Source: Paraburkholderia sp. PGU19
Lineage (GTDB): Bacteria > Pseudomonadota > Gammaproteobacteria > Burkholderiales > Burkholderiaceae
DNA length: 64,000 nt
Direction of reading: 5' to 3'
Assembly (NCBI RefSeq): GCF_013426915.1
Contig: NZ_AP023179.1
Coordinates: forward strand, 806,001 to 870,000
In this document: positions 26,565-36,087 of the stretch, one piece after another
How the letters are laid out: each line of letters opens with the position of its first letter
How positions within the stretch are numbered: the first letter of the stretch is position 1
Notes under the pieces: generated by a model
Seen by the model: the letters and a program-made list of their open reading frames with translations, nothing else
Told to the model about the DNA's origin: nothing
Database searches by the model: none
Translations under genes and position numbers: made by a program

Positions 26565-27758
26565 CTACCCGCCGAACAGCTTCCGCAGACGCTCGACGGC
26601 CTCTTCGAGCTTCGAATACGCAGTCGCATACGACAGTCGGATGTACTCGCGCGGCTGATACGAGCCGAAGTCCATGCCCGGCACGAGCACGATGCCCGCG
26701 TCGTGCAGCATCGCGCTCGTCAGCGCGGCGCTGTCGCCGGCGGCCGGGTGCGCGACGCTGCGGCAGTCCGCGTAGACATAGAACGCGCCGTCCGGCATGA
26801 CGGGCACCGTGAACCCCAGCGATTCCAGCGCGGGTGCGATGAAATCGCGGCGGCGCTTGAACTCCAGCCGGCGCGCTTCGTAGATCGCGAGCGTATCCGG
26901 CTCGAAGCAGGCGAGCGCCGCGTGCTGCGCGAGTGCTGACGCGCAAATGAACAGATTCTGCGCGAGCTTTTCGAACGCGCCGACGAGGGCAGGCGGCACC
27001 ACGAGCCAGCCCAGACGCCAACCCGTCATGTTGAAGTACTTCGAAAAGCTGTTGACGGTGACGACATCCTCGCCGAACGACAGCGCCGACACGGGCGGCG
27101 CGTCATAACTCAAGCCCTGATAAATCTCGTCGACGATCGTGAAGCCGCCGCGCGCGCGGACCGCTTCGACGATGCGCTTCAGCTCGGCCGGCTCGATCGA
27201 CGTGCCCGTTGGATTCGACGGCGAGGCCAGCAGCACGCCGCGCGTGCGCGCATTCCACAGGCGCTCGACATCATTGGCCGTCAACTGGAAGCGCTCGACC
27301 GGGCCGCTTGGCACCAGCACGGGCTTGCCCTCGGCGGCGGCGACGAAATGGCGGTTGCACGGATAGCTCGGGTCGGGCATCAGCACTTCGTCGTCGCGAT
27401 CGACGAGCGCCGCGCACGCCAGCAACAGTGCCGCCGAGGCACCCGCCGTCACGACGATTCGCGCCGGATCGATGTCCAGACCATACGCGTGCTTGTAATG
27501 ACCCGCGATGGCCTCGCGCAGCGGGTGAATGCCGAGCGCGCTCGTGTACTGCGTGACGCCGCTCCGCAGCGCTCGCGTCGCGGCTTCGATCACGGGTTCC
27601 GGCGCGGTGAAATCGGGTTCGCCGATTCCCATATGGATGATGTCGCGCCCGGCGCGCTCCAGCAGCGCCGCTTCCTTCGCCAGTTCCATCACATAGAAAG
27701 GCTGGATGGCGTCGACGCGGGCGGCCAGTTTCACGAGGGGTTCGGTCACGCTGTTCAT
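26565..27758 (-). CDS. PLP-dependent aminotransferase (class I/II, aspartate aminotransferase-like)
   Basis: A 397-residue fold-type I aminotransferase starting MNSVTEPLVKLAARVDAIQPF. It shows MGIGEPDFTAPEPV near the N-terminus, ASPSNPTGT, and the PLP-lysine block SFSKYFNMTGWRLGW. The family covers aspartate, aromatic and alanine aminotransferases; no feature fixes the substrate. It follows nusB on the same strand but a terminator at 27801-27838 separates them, so it is probably transcribed separately. Confidence 0.85.
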   Translation of the reverse strand: MNSVTEPLVKLAARVDAIQPFYVMELAKEAALLERAGRDIIHMGIGEPDFTAPEPVIEAATRALRSGVTQYTSALGIHPLREAIAGHYKHAYGLDIDPARIVVTAGASAALLLACAALVDRDDEVLMPDPSYPCNRHFVAAAEGKPVLVPSGPVERFQLTANDVERLWNARTRGVLLASPSNPTGTSIEPAELKRIVEAVRARGGFTIVDEIYQGLSYDAPPVSALSFGEDVVTVNSFSKYFNMTGWRLGWLVVPPALVGAFEKLAQNLFICASALAQHAALACFEPDTLAIYEARRLEFKRRRDFIAPALESLGFTVPVMPDGAFYVYADCRSVAHPAAGDSAALTSAMLHDAGIVLVPGMDFGSYQPREYIRLSYATAYSKLEEAVERLRKLFGG

Positions 27759-27800
27759 TCGATGAGTCCAGTTCAATACAAAGCCCGCACACAGTGGTGC

Positions 27801-27838
27801 AAAAAACAAAGGCGGGCCCGCGTAACGCCGGACCCGCC
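27801..27838 (-). terminator. Terminator of the rib-nusB operon
   Basis: Read on the minus strand, GGCGGG (27838-27833) pairs with CCCGCC (27816-27811), with further inner pairing, followed by TTTGTTTTTT. It lies just past the nusB stop. Confidence 0.75.
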
Positions 27839-27881
27839 TGCATCGCCAACATCTGAAGCCCGCTACGCGCGTCGCGCGTGC

Positions 27882-28319
27882 TTACTGCTTGCGGCCGGCC
27901 GCCTGCGTTTCCGCTTCGCGCAGTTTCACCGACAGCTTGTCGAGCACGCCATTCACGTACTTGTAGCCGTCCGAGCCGCCGAAGGTCTTCGCGAGTTCGA
28001 CCGCCTCGTTGATGACGACGCGATACGGAATGTCGACGTGATTCTTCAGCTCGTACGCGGCCACCAGCAGCACCGCGCGCTCGACGGGCGACAACTGGTC
28101 GATCGGGCGGTCGAGGCAGGGCGTGAGGTCGGCGGACAATGCCTCCGAATCGCGGATCACGCCATGCAGGATCGCGTCCAGATGTTCGTGGTCGGCCTTG
28201 TCGTAACCTTGGGCGCCGCGCAACTGCGCGTCGATCTCACCTGCCGGCGAACCCGACAGCAACCACTGATAAAGCCCCTGCGTGGCCAGTTCGCGGGAGC
28301 GTCGGCGTGCGCTCTTCAT
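27882..28319 (-). CDS. nusB: Transcription antitermination factor NusB
   Basis: A 145-residue protein beginning [20 protein letters not shown], the NusB start with its arginine-rich helix. It ends with a helical core including [19 protein letters not shown] and [12 protein letters not shown], as in E. coli NusB. NusB with NusE binds boxA RNA in antitermination complexes, mainly on rRNA operons. Its start codon overlaps the ribH stop by four bases, so the two are translationally coupled in the usual ribH-nusB arrangement. Confidence 0.95.
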   Translation of the reverse strand: MKSARRRSRELATQGLYQWLLSGSPAGEIDAQLRGAQGYDKADHEHLDAILHGVIRDSEALSADLTPCLDRPIDQLSPVERAVLLVAAYELKNHVDIPYRVVINEAVELAKTFGGSDGYKYVNGVLDKLSVKLREAETQAAGRKQ

Positions 28320-28834
28320 GCCCGTTCCTCTTCGTCGTCCTCGTCTTCGTCTTCCTCGTCGTCGCCGCCGTCCAACTGTTCGAGCGCGACTGCGAGATTT
28401 GCCATTTCGACAGCGGTGCGCGCCGCGTCACGACCTTTTTCGGTCATGCGGGCAACGGCCTGCTCGTCGTTTTCGGTGGTCAGCACGGCGTTTGCGATGG
28501 GCGTGCCGAAGTCGAGCGCAATACGCGAGATGCCCGAGCCGCTTTCGTTCGACACGAGTTCGAAGTGATATGTCTCGCCGCGGATGACTGCGCCGAGCGC
28601 GATCAGCGCGTCGAACTGGCCGCTTTCAGCGAGCTTTTGCAGTGCGAGCGGGATTTCCAGCGCGCCCGGCACGGTGACGAGCAGCACGTCTTCGCCCGTC
28701 ACGCCGAGGCGTTCGAGTTCTTCGATGCATGCGTCCGCGAGGCCGTTGCAAACGGGTTCGTTAAAGCGCGATTGGACGATGCCGATGCGCAGACCGTCGC
28801 CATCGAGATTCGGTTGGTATTGTCCGATTTCCAT
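28316..28834 (-). CDS. ribH: 6,7-dimethyl-8-ribityllumazine synthase RibH
   Basis: A 172-residue lumazine synthase with [39 protein letters not shown] and the catalytic histidine in that last block. It condenses the dihydroxybutanone phosphate and the ribityl pyrimidine made by upstream enzymes, the penultimate step of riboflavin synthesis. The C-terminal 16 residues are almost all Asp and Glu, an acidic tail beyond the normal fold. It lies 78 bases after ribBA and overlaps nusB by four. Confidence 0.95.
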   Translation of the reverse strand: MEIGQYQPNLDGDGLRIGIVQSRFNEPVCNGLADACIEELERLGVTGEDVLLVTVPGALEIPLALQKLAESGQFDALIALGAVIRGETYHFELVSNESGSGISRIALDFGTPIANAVLTTENDEQAVARMTEKGRDAARTAVEMANLAVALEQLDGGDDEEDEDEDDEEERA

Positions 28835-28912
28835 TTGAGATCCGTAGTGTGTTGGTTGAGCGCAGATACGCGGAAACTGGGCGAAAACTGGTCGTGAAAA
28901 CAGTTGATGCGT

Positions 28913-30049
28913 TCAGCAGTTCTGCGGCTTTTCGGCCGCGCTGCCCGGCATCGGCACGAAGCCGGTGACTTCGAGCCCATAGCCGGACATGCTGCCCAGC
29001 TTGCGCGGGTTCGACAGCACCTGCATCTTGCCGACACCGAGTTCGCGCAAAATCTGCGCGCCGATGCCATACGTCTTGAAGTCCACCGGGCGGCGCTTGA
29101 GCGCCTCGGCCCGGCTCTTTTCGTCGAATGCCTTGAACACGTCGATCATGTGTTCTTTCGAGTCGCCGCAGTTCAGCAGCACGATCACGCCGTGATCGCG
29201 CGCGGCAATTTCCTTCATGGCGGCGTCGAGCGTCCACGAGTGCGTGGACGTGCCGACTTCCAGCAGATCCAGCACAGAGAGCGGCTCGTGCACGCGCACC
29301 ATGGTTTCGCGCTCCGGCGTAGGCGTGCCGCGCACCAGCGCCATGTGCGGCTGGCCGCTCGGCTGGTCCAGATACATCACCGCGCGGAACGGGCCGTGCA
29401 CGGTTTGCATCGTGCGTTCGCAGACGCGCTCGACGATCGATTCCGTGCGGCTGCGATAGTGGATCAGGTCGGCGATCGTGCCGATCTTCAGGCCATGTTC
29501 TTCGGCGAACGTCAGCAGGTCGGGCAGGCGCGCCATCGTGCCGTCGTCCTTGATGATTTCGCAGATCACGGCAGCGGGCGTGAGGCCCGCGAGCGCCGTG
29601 AAATCGCAACCGGCTTCCGTGTGGCCCGCGCGCACCAGCACGCCGCCCGGCTGCGCCATGATCGGGAACACGTGGCCCGGCTGAACGATGTCCTCGGTGC
29701 GCGCGTTTGCCGCGACGGCCGTGGCGATGGTATGCGCGCGGTCCGCCGCCGAAATGCCCGTGGTGACGCCTTCAGCCGCCTCGATGCTGACGGTGAACGC
29801 CGTGCCGTACTGCGTGCCGTTGCGGTGCGTCATCAGCGGCAGGTTCAGCAGCCTGCAGCGTTCCTGCGTGAGCGTCAGACAGATCAGGCCGCGGCCATAG
29901 CGCGCCATGAAGTTGATCGCTTCGGGCGTGATGAACTCCGCTGCGATGACGAGGTCGCCCTCGTTTTCGCGGTCTTCTTCGTCGACAAGAATCACCATCC
30001 GGCCCGCTTTGAGCTCGGCGATGATTTCAAGGGTGGAGGCGAGTGTCAT
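28913..30049 (-). CDS. ribBA: 3,4-dihydroxy-2-butanone-4-phosphate synthase with degenerate GTP cyclohydrolase II-like domain (RibBA/RibBX)
   Basis: A 378-residue two-domain protein. Residues 1-205 are the 3,4-DHBP synthase RibB, with the acidic loop [11 protein letters not shown] and HTEAGCDF. The C-terminal half has the fold-length of GTP cyclohydrolase II, but where the three zinc cysteines should be (pattern GxxxxSLRCDCG) it reads [15 protein letters not shown], with no cysteine triplet. The GCH II activity is therefore probably lost. A separate RibA elsewhere would then supply the pyrimidine precursor. It sits between ribE and ribH in the operon. Confidence 0.93.
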   Translation of the reverse strand: MTLASTLEIIAELKAGRMVILVDEEDRENEGDLVIAAEFITPEAINFMARYGRGLICLTLTQERCRLLNLPLMTHRNGTQYGTAFTVSIEAAEGVTTGISAADRAHTIATAVAANARTEDIVQPGHVFPIMAQPGGVLVRAGHTEAGCDFTALAGLTPAAVICEIIKDDGTMARLPDLLTFAEEHGLKIGTIADLIHYRSRTESIVERVCERTMQTVHGPFRAVMYLDQPSGQPHMALVRGTPTPERETMVRVHEPLSVLDLLEVGTSTHSWTLDAAMKEIAARDHGVIVLLNCGDSKEHMIDVFKAFDEKSRAEALKRRPVDFKTYGIGAQILRELGVGKMQVLSNPRKLGSMSGYGLEVTGFVPMPGSAAEKPQNC

Positions 30050-30106
30050 GTTGGCGAGAAGTTTGGGAAAGCGCGTATTTTACGCCACGCCGCCCGGCAA
30101 GTCGCC

Positions 30107-30134
30107 CGTCCGAATGGCATATGCCGTCCGGACG
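30107..30134. other. Hairpin between ribE and ribBA
   Basis: CGTCCG at 30107-30112 pairs with CGGACG at 30129-30134, enclosing GGCATATGCC, itself a palindrome. The 114-base gap does not show FMN riboswitch motifs. The hairpin could tune relative expression of the two cistrons. Confidence 0.35.
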
Positions 30135-30163
30135 AATATTCAGCCGCGAAGAGACGCGCGAGA

Positions 30164-30778
30164 CTACTTCGGTGCGTTGAGCATCCGCTCGACGTAACGC
30201 GCAATCAGGTCGATCTCCAGATTGACCCTCGTCCCGTCATTCAAGGCCTTGAGCGTGGTGACTTCAACCGTATGCGGAATCAGATTGATCGAAAACTCGC
30301 AACCGTCGTCGCGGTCTGTCACCGAGTTCACGGTGAGGCTCACGCCGTTCACGGTGATCGAGCCCTTGTACGCCAGATACTTGCCGATCTCGCGCGGCGC
30401 CAGCACGCGCAGTTCGTGCGATTCGCCCACGCGCGCAAAGCGCGTCACCGTGCCGAGCCCGTCCACGTGGCCCGAGACGATATGGCCGCCGAGGCGATCG
30501 TGGGAGCGCAGCGCCTTTTCGAGGTTCACTTCGCCTGTGTCGCCGAGGCCCACCGTGCGGTTCAGGCTTTCGCGTGACACGTCGACGTCGAACGAAGCCG
30601 GCGTTTTTTCGATCACGGTCATGCACGCACCCTGGATCGCGATGCTGTCGCCCAGTTGCACGTCGTCGAGATCGAGGCCGCCCGCTTCGACGGTCAGGCG
30701 GACGCCCGCGTCCGGCTCGTTGCCGAGCGGCTTGATCGCTGCAATGCGGCCTACTGCCGCGACGATTCCCGTAAACAT
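30164..30778 (-). CDS. ribE: Riboflavin synthase alpha subunit RibE
   Basis: A 204-residue protein of two homologous lumazine-binding domains. The first begins [15 protein letters not shown] with [13 protein letters not shown]; the second has [11 protein letters not shown] and [12 protein letters not shown]. The enzyme dismutates two lumazine molecules to riboflavin and the pyrimidine. It is the second gene after ribD (24 bases) in the riboflavin operon. Note that some databases call this ribC in other species. Confidence 0.95.
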   Translation of the reverse strand: MFTGIVAAVGRIAAIKPLGNEPDAGVRLTVEAGGLDLDDVQLGDSIAIQGACMTVIEKTPASFDVDVSRESLNRTVGLGDTGEVNLEKALRSHDRLGGHIVSGHVDGLGTVTRFARVGESHELRVLAPREIGKYLAYKGSITVNGVSLTVNSVTDRDDGCEFSINLIPHTVEVTTLKALNDGTRVNLEIDLIARYVERMLNAPK

Positions 30779-30802
30779 CGTGTCGTGTCCTCTATCTATC
30801 TG

Positions 30803-31924
30803 TCAGAGCGCGGGCGGGTTCGGCAACAGGCGCGCAAGAATCCGCACGTCACTGCCAATCCGGTCCACGGCATGAAATTCGAGTTGCGTGCGCGCATCCA
30901 GCGAGCCGGGTGCGGCGAGATTGAACATGCTCATCGAGTCGTTGCCGAGCAGGCTCGGCGCGAGATAAACCAGCAGTTCGTCGACGCAGCCTTCGCGCAA
31001 CAGCGAACCGTTCAGCTTGTAGCCCGCTTCCACGTGCAGTTCGTTGACCTCGCGCTTCGCGAGTTCTTCGAGCATGCGCGGCAGATCGACCTTGCCTTGC
31101 TCGTTCGCGAGCGGCACGATCTCGGCGCCGCGGTCATGCAGCACGGCGGCGCGTTCTTCGAGCAGCGGCGTGAGCGTGCTGCAGAAAATCAGCGTCGGCG
31201 CGCCCGCGAGAATTTGCGCTTCGGGCGGCACTTCCAGCTGGCTGTCGATCAGCACGCGGTGCGGCTGGCGTGGGGTATCGACGGCGCGCACGGTCATGCG
31301 CGGATTGTCTTCCTTCACGGTGCCGATGCCCGTCAGGATCGCCGACGCGCGGGCGCGCCACGCGTGCCCGTCGTTGCGCGCCGCTTCGCCCGTGATCCAT
31401 TGGCTTTCGCCCGACGGCAAGCCCGTGCGGCCATCCAGCGACGCCGCCACCTTCATTCGCACCCACGGCCGGCCGCGCATCATTCGCGACACGAAGCCGA
31501 TGTTCAGTTCGCGCGCTTCCGTTTCGAGCAGGCCGCAGCGCACTTCGATGCCCGCGTCGCGCAGCATCGACAAGCCGCGTCCCGACACGCGCGGATTCGG
31601 GTCTTCCATCGCGGCGACCACGCGCGCGACCTTAGCCTCGATCAGCGCGTTCGCGCACGGCGGAGTGCGGCCGAAGTGGCTGCACGGCTCGAGCGTTACA
31701 TAGGCCGTCGCGCCACGCGTATCGTTGCCGCGGCTGCGCGCGTCCTTGAGCGCCTGGATTTCCGCGTGATCGTGCCCGGCGGGCTGCGTGAAGCCTTCGC
31801 CGATCACCTCGCCGTTCTTCACCAGCACGCAACCGACGCGCGGATTGGGGTCGGTCGTGTACAGGCCGCGCCAGGCGAGGGCCAGCGCGCGTTCCATGTG
31901 GACGAAATCGTTCTGCGAGAACAT
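30803..31924 (-). CDS. ribD: Bifunctional riboflavin biosynthesis protein RibD (deaminase/reductase)
   Basis: A 373-residue enzyme. The N-terminal zinc deaminase has PNPRVGCVLVKNG, HAEIQAL and the zinc cysteines in PCSHFGRTPPC. The C-terminal domain is the pyrimidine reductase (GRPWVRMKVAASLDGR, GIGTVKEDNPRMTVR). It deaminates and reduces the pyrimidine formed from GTP. It lies 39 bases after hemL's stop and leads ribD-ribE-ribBA-ribH-nusB. No riboswitch fits in that gap. Confidence 0.95.
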   Translation of the reverse strand: MFSQNDFVHMERALALAWRGLYTTDPNPRVGCVLVKNGEVIGEGFTQPAGHDHAEIQALKDARSRGNDTRGATAYVTLEPCSHFGRTPPCANALIEAKVARVVAAMEDPNPRVSGRGLSMLRDAGIEVRCGLLETEARELNIGFVSRMMRGRPWVRMKVAASLDGRTGLPSGESQWITGEAARNDGHAWRARASAILTGIGTVKEDNPRMTVRAVDTPRQPHRVLIDSQLEVPPEAQILAGAPTLIFCSTLTPLLEERAAVLHDRGAEIVPLANEQGKVDLPRMLEELAKREVNELHVEAGYKLNGSLLREGCVDELLVYLAPSLLGNDSMSMFNLAAPGSLDARTQLEFHAVDRIGSDVRILARLLPNPPAL

Positions 31925-31963
31925 CGGCTTCGGGTTATCCGTTCAGTGTTTCGTCGTGGTGGA

Positions 31964-33244
31964 TCAGGCGAGCGACTTGAATGCGCCGCGCGCGGCTTCG
32001 ATGGTGGCGTCGACGATCGCGTCGTCGTGCGCGCTCGACACGAAGCCGGCTTCATACGCCGACGGCGCGAAGTACACGCCCGCATCCAGCATCTTGTGGA
32101 AGAACGTGTTGAAGCGCGGCACGTCGCAGCGCGAGATTTCCGCGAAGCTGCCCGGCACCGATTCCGAGAAATACAGGCCGAACATACCGCCCACGGAATC
32201 CGCCGCGAACGGCACCTTTGCTTCGCGCGCCGCTTCCTTGAGACCTTCGACGAGGCGGGTGGTCTGACGCGACAGCGCGTCATAGAAGCCCGGCGCCTGG
32301 ATCAATTGCAGCGTCTTGAGGCCAGCCGCGACCGCAATCGGATTGCCCGACAGCGTGCCCGCCTGATACACGCCGCCCAGCGGTGCGAGATGGGCCATGA
32401 TGTCGCGCCGTCCGCCGAAGGCCGCCGCCGGCATGCCGCCGCCGATCACCTTGCCGAGACACGTGAGGTCCGGTGTGATGCCATACAGTTCTTGCGCGCC
32501 GCCCAGCGCGACGCGGAAACCGCACATCACTTCGTCGAAGATCAGCACTGCGCCGTACTCGGTGCACAGGCGCCGCAGCGCGCCGAGGAACTCCGGCGTC
32601 GCGCGCACGAGGTTCATGTTGCCCGCCACCGGCTCGACGATCACGGAAGCGATTTCGTCGCCGAACGCCTTGAACGCTTCTTCGAGCGCCGCGACGTTGT
32701 TGTATTCGAGCACGGTGGTGTGCTTCGCGATATCGACAGGCACGCCCGCCGAGGTCGGGTTGCCAAATGTGAGCAATCCCGAGCCTGCCTTGACGAGCAG
32801 GCTGTCCGCGTGACCGTGATAGCAGCCCTCGAACTTGACGATGCGGCTGCGGTTCGTGAAGCCGCGCGCAAGGCGCAGCGCGCTCATCGTCGCTTCCGTG
32901 CCGCTCGACACCATCCGCACCTGTTCCATCGAAGGCACCAGCTTGCAGATTTCCTCGGCGATCTCGATCTCAGCCTCAGTCGGCGCGCCGAACGAGAAGC
33001 CGTTCACCAGTACGCGCTGCACGGCTTCGAGCACTTCGGGATGCACATGGCCGACGATCATCGGTCCCCAGGAGCCGATGTAGTCGATGTAGCGCTTGCC
33101 CTCGGCGTCCCAGAAGTACGCGCCTTGTGCGCGCTCGATGAAACGCGGCGTGCCGCCGACCGAACGGAAGGCTCGCACGGGCGAGTTGACGCCGCCCGGA
33201 ATGGTTTTCTGGGCGCGGTCGAAGAGTTCTTGATTGCTGGACAT
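31964..33244 (-). CDS. hemL: Glutamate-1-semialdehyde 2,1-aminomutase HemL
   Basis: A 426-residue class III PLP enzyme starting [20 protein letters not shown], the exact family start. It has [31 protein letters not shown], and the PLP-lysine block [11 protein letters not shown]. It isomerises glutamate-1-semialdehyde to 5-aminolevulinate, the first committed haem precursor. It directly precedes ribD on the same strand, so haem and flavin genes may share a transcript. An upstream in-frame ATG lies in non-conserved sequence. Confidence 0.96.
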   Translation of the reverse strand: MSSNQELFDRAQKTIPGGVNSPVRAFRSVGGTPRFIERAQGAYFWDAEGKRYIDYIGSWGPMIVGHVHPEVLEAVQRVLVNGFSFGAPTEAEIEIAEEICKLVPSMEQVRMVSSGTEATMSALRLARGFTNRSRIVKFEGCYHGHADSLLVKAGSGLLTFGNPTSAGVPVDIAKHTTVLEYNNVAALEEAFKAFGDEIASVIVEPVAGNMNLVRATPEFLGALRRLCTEYGAVLIFDEVMCGFRVALGGAQELYGITPDLTCLGKVIGGGMPAAAFGGRRDIMAHLAPLGGVYQAGTLSGNPIAVAAGLKTLQLIQAPGFYDALSRQTTRLVEGLKEAAREAKVPFAADSVGGMFGLYFSESVPGSFAEISRCDVPRFNTFFHKMLDAGVYFAPSAYEAGFVSSAHDDAIVDATIEAARGAFKSLA

Positions 33245-33453
33245 GAGCGTTGGACCTGCTTGGGTTGGGATCGCGCGTCGGACGGCTGTGACTGGCGCGA
33301 ATGCAGTACAAGGGCGGTATCGATGCGGTGCAAAGGCTTGCCGCGAAGCGCGCAGCGTTCGCACGAGCCTGAAATGACCTCACGAAATTGTACCGGAGTC
33401 GTGTGCGGTCGGCCGCGAGCCGTGCCGGTCCGGCGACGCGCCGGGTATTGCGC

Positions 33454-34095
33454 TCAGGTGTCGCCGGCGTCGCCCCCGCCATTGCCTTCGCCGTCGCCGG
33501 GCGTGCTATTTGGGCGTTTGGGCGAACTGAAGTACATCGCGACGCGTGCCGCGCGCTTGCCGGCAGCGGCCTTGTTCGCCGCGCTCCACACTTGCGAGGC
33601 GTGCTCTTTGGTCGATTTGGCGGGCGCGTCCGCAACCGGCGCGACAACGGGCCGCGCGCGCTTACCCGTGCGTTCGATCCAGAGCTTTTCGAGGGCGCCT
33701 TCGGCCATCGGCTTGATCGAGATGCCAGAGGTTTGGGCGTCCCACGTCTGCACGGAGAACGGATGCTTGCGCAATTCGTCGCGTGTGATCACGACCTCAT
33801 GATGCGCGTCGACCAGATAGTCGTAGACGAAATCGACGCACAGCCGGTAGCCGCGCTTTTTGGTCGCGTCGGGCACCTCGTACGGCGCGCGCGTCACGTA
33901 GCCCGACGCGAACACGCCCTTTGGCTCGAGCGTCACACGATGGATGAACACGCGGTCGCCCGGCAGGATGCTGCGCGAGAAGCCGCAGCCCCAGACATCA
34001 GTTACGGCTTCGCCGGCCGCGACGCGTTTTGCCACGTCCGGCAATTCGGGCCACGGCCACTTCTTCGGGCTCCAGATCAGCAAAAAGGCAGTCAT
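33454..34095 (-). CDS. EVE/PUA-like domain protein
   Basis: A 213-residue protein. The first ~130 residues (MTAFLLIWSPKKWPWPELPD, WGCGFSRSILPGDRVFIHRV, GVFASGYVT, YRLCVDFVYD) match the PUA-like/EVE fold often fused to HNH nucleases or found near restriction and modified-base-sensing systems. The C-terminal 75 residues are Lys/Ala-rich and end in a Gly/Asp-rich tail, with no nuclease motif visible. Binding of a modified base is inferred. No other defence gene lies beside it; hemL is the downstream neighbour, 209 bases away. Confidence 0.6.
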   Translation of the reverse strand: MTAFLLIWSPKKWPWPELPDVAKRVAAGEAVTDVWGCGFSRSILPGDRVFIHRVTLEPKGVFASGYVTRAPYEVPDATKKRGYRLCVDFVYDYLVDAHHEVVITRDELRKHPFSVQTWDAQTSGISIKPMAEGALEKLWIERTGKRARPVVAPVADAPAKSTKEHASQVWSAANKAAAGKRAARVAMYFSSPKRPNSTPGDGEGNGGGDAGDT

Positions 34096-34288
34096 CTGGG
34101 TCGGAAATCGGTATCGAAGGAACGGACGGTCAGCTTAACCGATAAGGCGAGGAAAGCCCGGCGAGTGCTGACACCGGGCAGGGCGATGGCGGGCGTCGGG
34201 TACAATCGGGGGCCGTATCCGCAGCGCGGCACGGTCCGCTGGGCCCAGCATCGACCGGTCTTCGCGCGCTGCTTCTCAATGGAATTCC

Positions 34289-35491
34289 ATGTCTCACGAC
34301 GTCAGATCCCGGCCAGATGCCCGGCTGATTCTGCTGCTCGGCGCGCTTGCCGCGTGCGGGCCGATTTCGATCGATATGTACCTGCCCAGCCTGCCGTCGA
34401 TCACGCAGGCGTTCAGCGTCAGCGTCGGCGCCGCGCAGAGCACGTTGACCAGCTTCATGCTCGGGTTTTCGATTGGCATGCTGCTGTATGGCCCGATGTC
34501 TGATGCTTACGGACGCCGTCCCGTGCTGCTCGGTGGCATCATCATGTACACGCTGGCGACGATTGCCTGCACGCTGTCGTTTTCGATTGGCGCGCTCATT
34601 ACGTTTCGCTTCCTTCAGGCGCTTGGCGCGGGCGCGGCATCGGTGCTGGCGCGCGCGATTGCCCGCGATGCGCACGGGCCAAGCGACGCGGCTCGCGTTT
34701 TGTCTATGCTCGCTATTGTCACGTCGATTGGGCCGTTGCTTGCGCCTTTGATTGGCGGGCAATTGTTGTTGCTTGGTGGCTGGCGCGTCGTGTTCATCGC
34801 GCTGACGATTTTCGGTGCGGTCTGCGCTGTTACCGCGTTCTTGCGTGTTCCTGAGACCTGGCCTCGTGAGAAGCGCGCACACGGCGCGGTGCTGCAGTCA
34901 TTTGCCGCGTACGGCACGCTGTTGAAAGACCCCGTCACGTGGGGGCACATGCTATGCGGCGGCATGGCGTTCGCGTCGATGTTCGCTTATATCACCGCTA
35001 CGCCGTTCGTTTACATCGAGTACTTTCATGTGTCCGCGCAGCATTATGGGTTTCTGTTCGGGCTGAATATTGTCGGCATCATGCTTGGCAACTTTATCAA
35101 CACGCGCGTTGTTGGGCGCACCGGGCCGCTGCCTATCATTTCTGCTGCTGCGACTATCAGCTTCGTTGCGTCGCTGTTCGTTGCTCTGATGTGTCTGACA
35201 GGGTGGGGCGGGTTGTGGTCGATCGTTGCTGGGCTGTTCTTCGTCGTGGGCGTGGTTGGCTTGCTGTCGGCCAATTGCACGACCGACCTCATGCATCGCT
35301 ATCCGCGTAATGCCGGCGCGGCGGCGGCTGTGTTCGGGGCTATGCAGCTTGCGCTTGGGGCTTTGTCGAGTTTTGCCGTTGGGCTCTGGCATGACGGGTC
35401 GCCCCAAGGGATGGGGGTGACGATTGCTGTCGCGGGGTCGTTGTGTTTTGTTGGGAGAGGGTTGGTTTTGAAGTGGCATCCGCGGAGTTGA
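34289..35491 (+). CDS. Bcr/CflA family multidrug efflux MFS transporter
   Basis: A 400-residue twelve-helix transporter. ISIDMYLPSLPSITQAF in helix 1 and GMLLYGPMSDAYGRRPVLLGG across loop 2-3 are characteristic of the Bcr/CflA drug:proton antiporters (bicyclomycin, chloramphenicol or sulfonamide efflux in relatives). The 3' third is markedly rich in G and T on the coding strand. No clear ribosome-binding site precedes the ATG at 34289, and a TACAAT at 34201-34206 may be its -10. It ends just before the 35.5-36.1 kb repeat pair. Confidence 0.87.
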   Translation: MSHDVRSRPDARLILLLGALAACGPISIDMYLPSLPSITQAFSVSVGAAQSTLTSFMLGFSIGMLLYGPMSDAYGRRPVLLGGIIMYTLATIACTLSFSIGALITFRFLQALGAGAASVLARAIARDAHGPSDAARVLSMLAIVTSIGPLLAPLIGGQLLLLGGWRVVFIALTIFGAVCAVTAFLRVPETWPREKRAHGAVLQSFAAYGTLLKDPVTWGHMLCGGMAFASMFAYITATPFVYIEYFHVSAQHYGFLFGLNIVGIMLGNFINTRVVGRTGPLPIISAAATISFVASLFVALMCLTGWGGLWSIVAGLFFVVGVVGLLSANCTTDLMHRYPRNAGAAAAVFGAMQLALGALSSFAVGLWHDGSPQGMGVTIAVAGSLCFVGRGLVLKWHPRS

Positions 35492-35553
35492 TGTGTTTGC
35501 TGCGCAAGCCTTGGCGGTGGGTGTTTTGGGCTTTGCGTTGGCATCCGCGATTT

Positions 35554-35669
35554 CGCTGGCATCCGCGATTCGTTAGCGTGCTTCAAGCGTCGCCCCTGTG
35601 CGGGGCGGCACCTACTTTTCTTTGCCGCCGCAAAGAAAAGTAGGCAAAAGAAAGCGGCTAACACCGCCA
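35554..35669 (+). repeat. Left arm of 116-bp inverted repeat
   Basis: This arm matches the reverse complement of 35972-36087 over all 116 bases with two mismatches. It contains two internal hairpins: CGCCCC/GGGGCG at 35591-35607 and a perfect 15-base stem with four-base loop at 35611-35644 (CCTACTTTTCTTTGC and complement). The T-rich run in the second makes it look like a transcription terminator on either strand. Confidence 0.85.
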
Positions 35670-35971
35670 GCCTGTGTTCCTATCCACGGGCCCCCAACGT
35701 CCCCACGCTTCACATGACAGTGCCCTGGTCGGTGCTCGTTGCCAACGCTTCGAATGAACGCCTCACCCACTTCAGACACCCACACAAGAATTAGCGGCAG
35801 CGAATGGTATGTGCCACCTGGGCGGCCGTGGAATGTCTGGCACGGCGTGCGGCGACGCGGGTGCGTGAAGCGGGTGAGGCGCACCGCAAGAGCGCTGGCA
35901 ACAAGCAAGGGTCACGTGATTGCCGTGTGAGGCGTAAGAACCTTTGGGGGCCCTCAGGCAGGAAGAAATGT

Positions 35972-36087
35972 TGGCGGTGTGAGCCGCTTTCTTTTGCCTA
36001 CTTTTCTTTGCGGCGGCAAAGAAAAGTAGGTGCTGCCCCGCACAGGGGCGACGCTTGAAGCACGCTAACGAATCGCGGATGCCAGCG
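35972..36087 (-). repeat. Right arm of 116-bp inverted repeat
   Basis: Reverse-complement copy of 35554-35669, with the same internal 34-base palindrome at 35997-36030. The arm ends about 145 bases before the glucokinase-HexR stop. Confidence 0.85.

Noticed and set aside
30050..30163. FMN riboswitch in the riboflavin operon gaps.
   Set aside because: No AGGG-type aptamer blocks in the ribE-ribBA or ribD-hemL gaps; only a simple hairpin is present.
30656..33802. Very long open frame antisense to ribE, ribD and hemL.
   Set aside because: It is the shadow frame of high-GC genes: Arg/His-rich sequence, no ribosome-binding site and no recognisable domain, while the opposite strand encodes three well-known enzymes.
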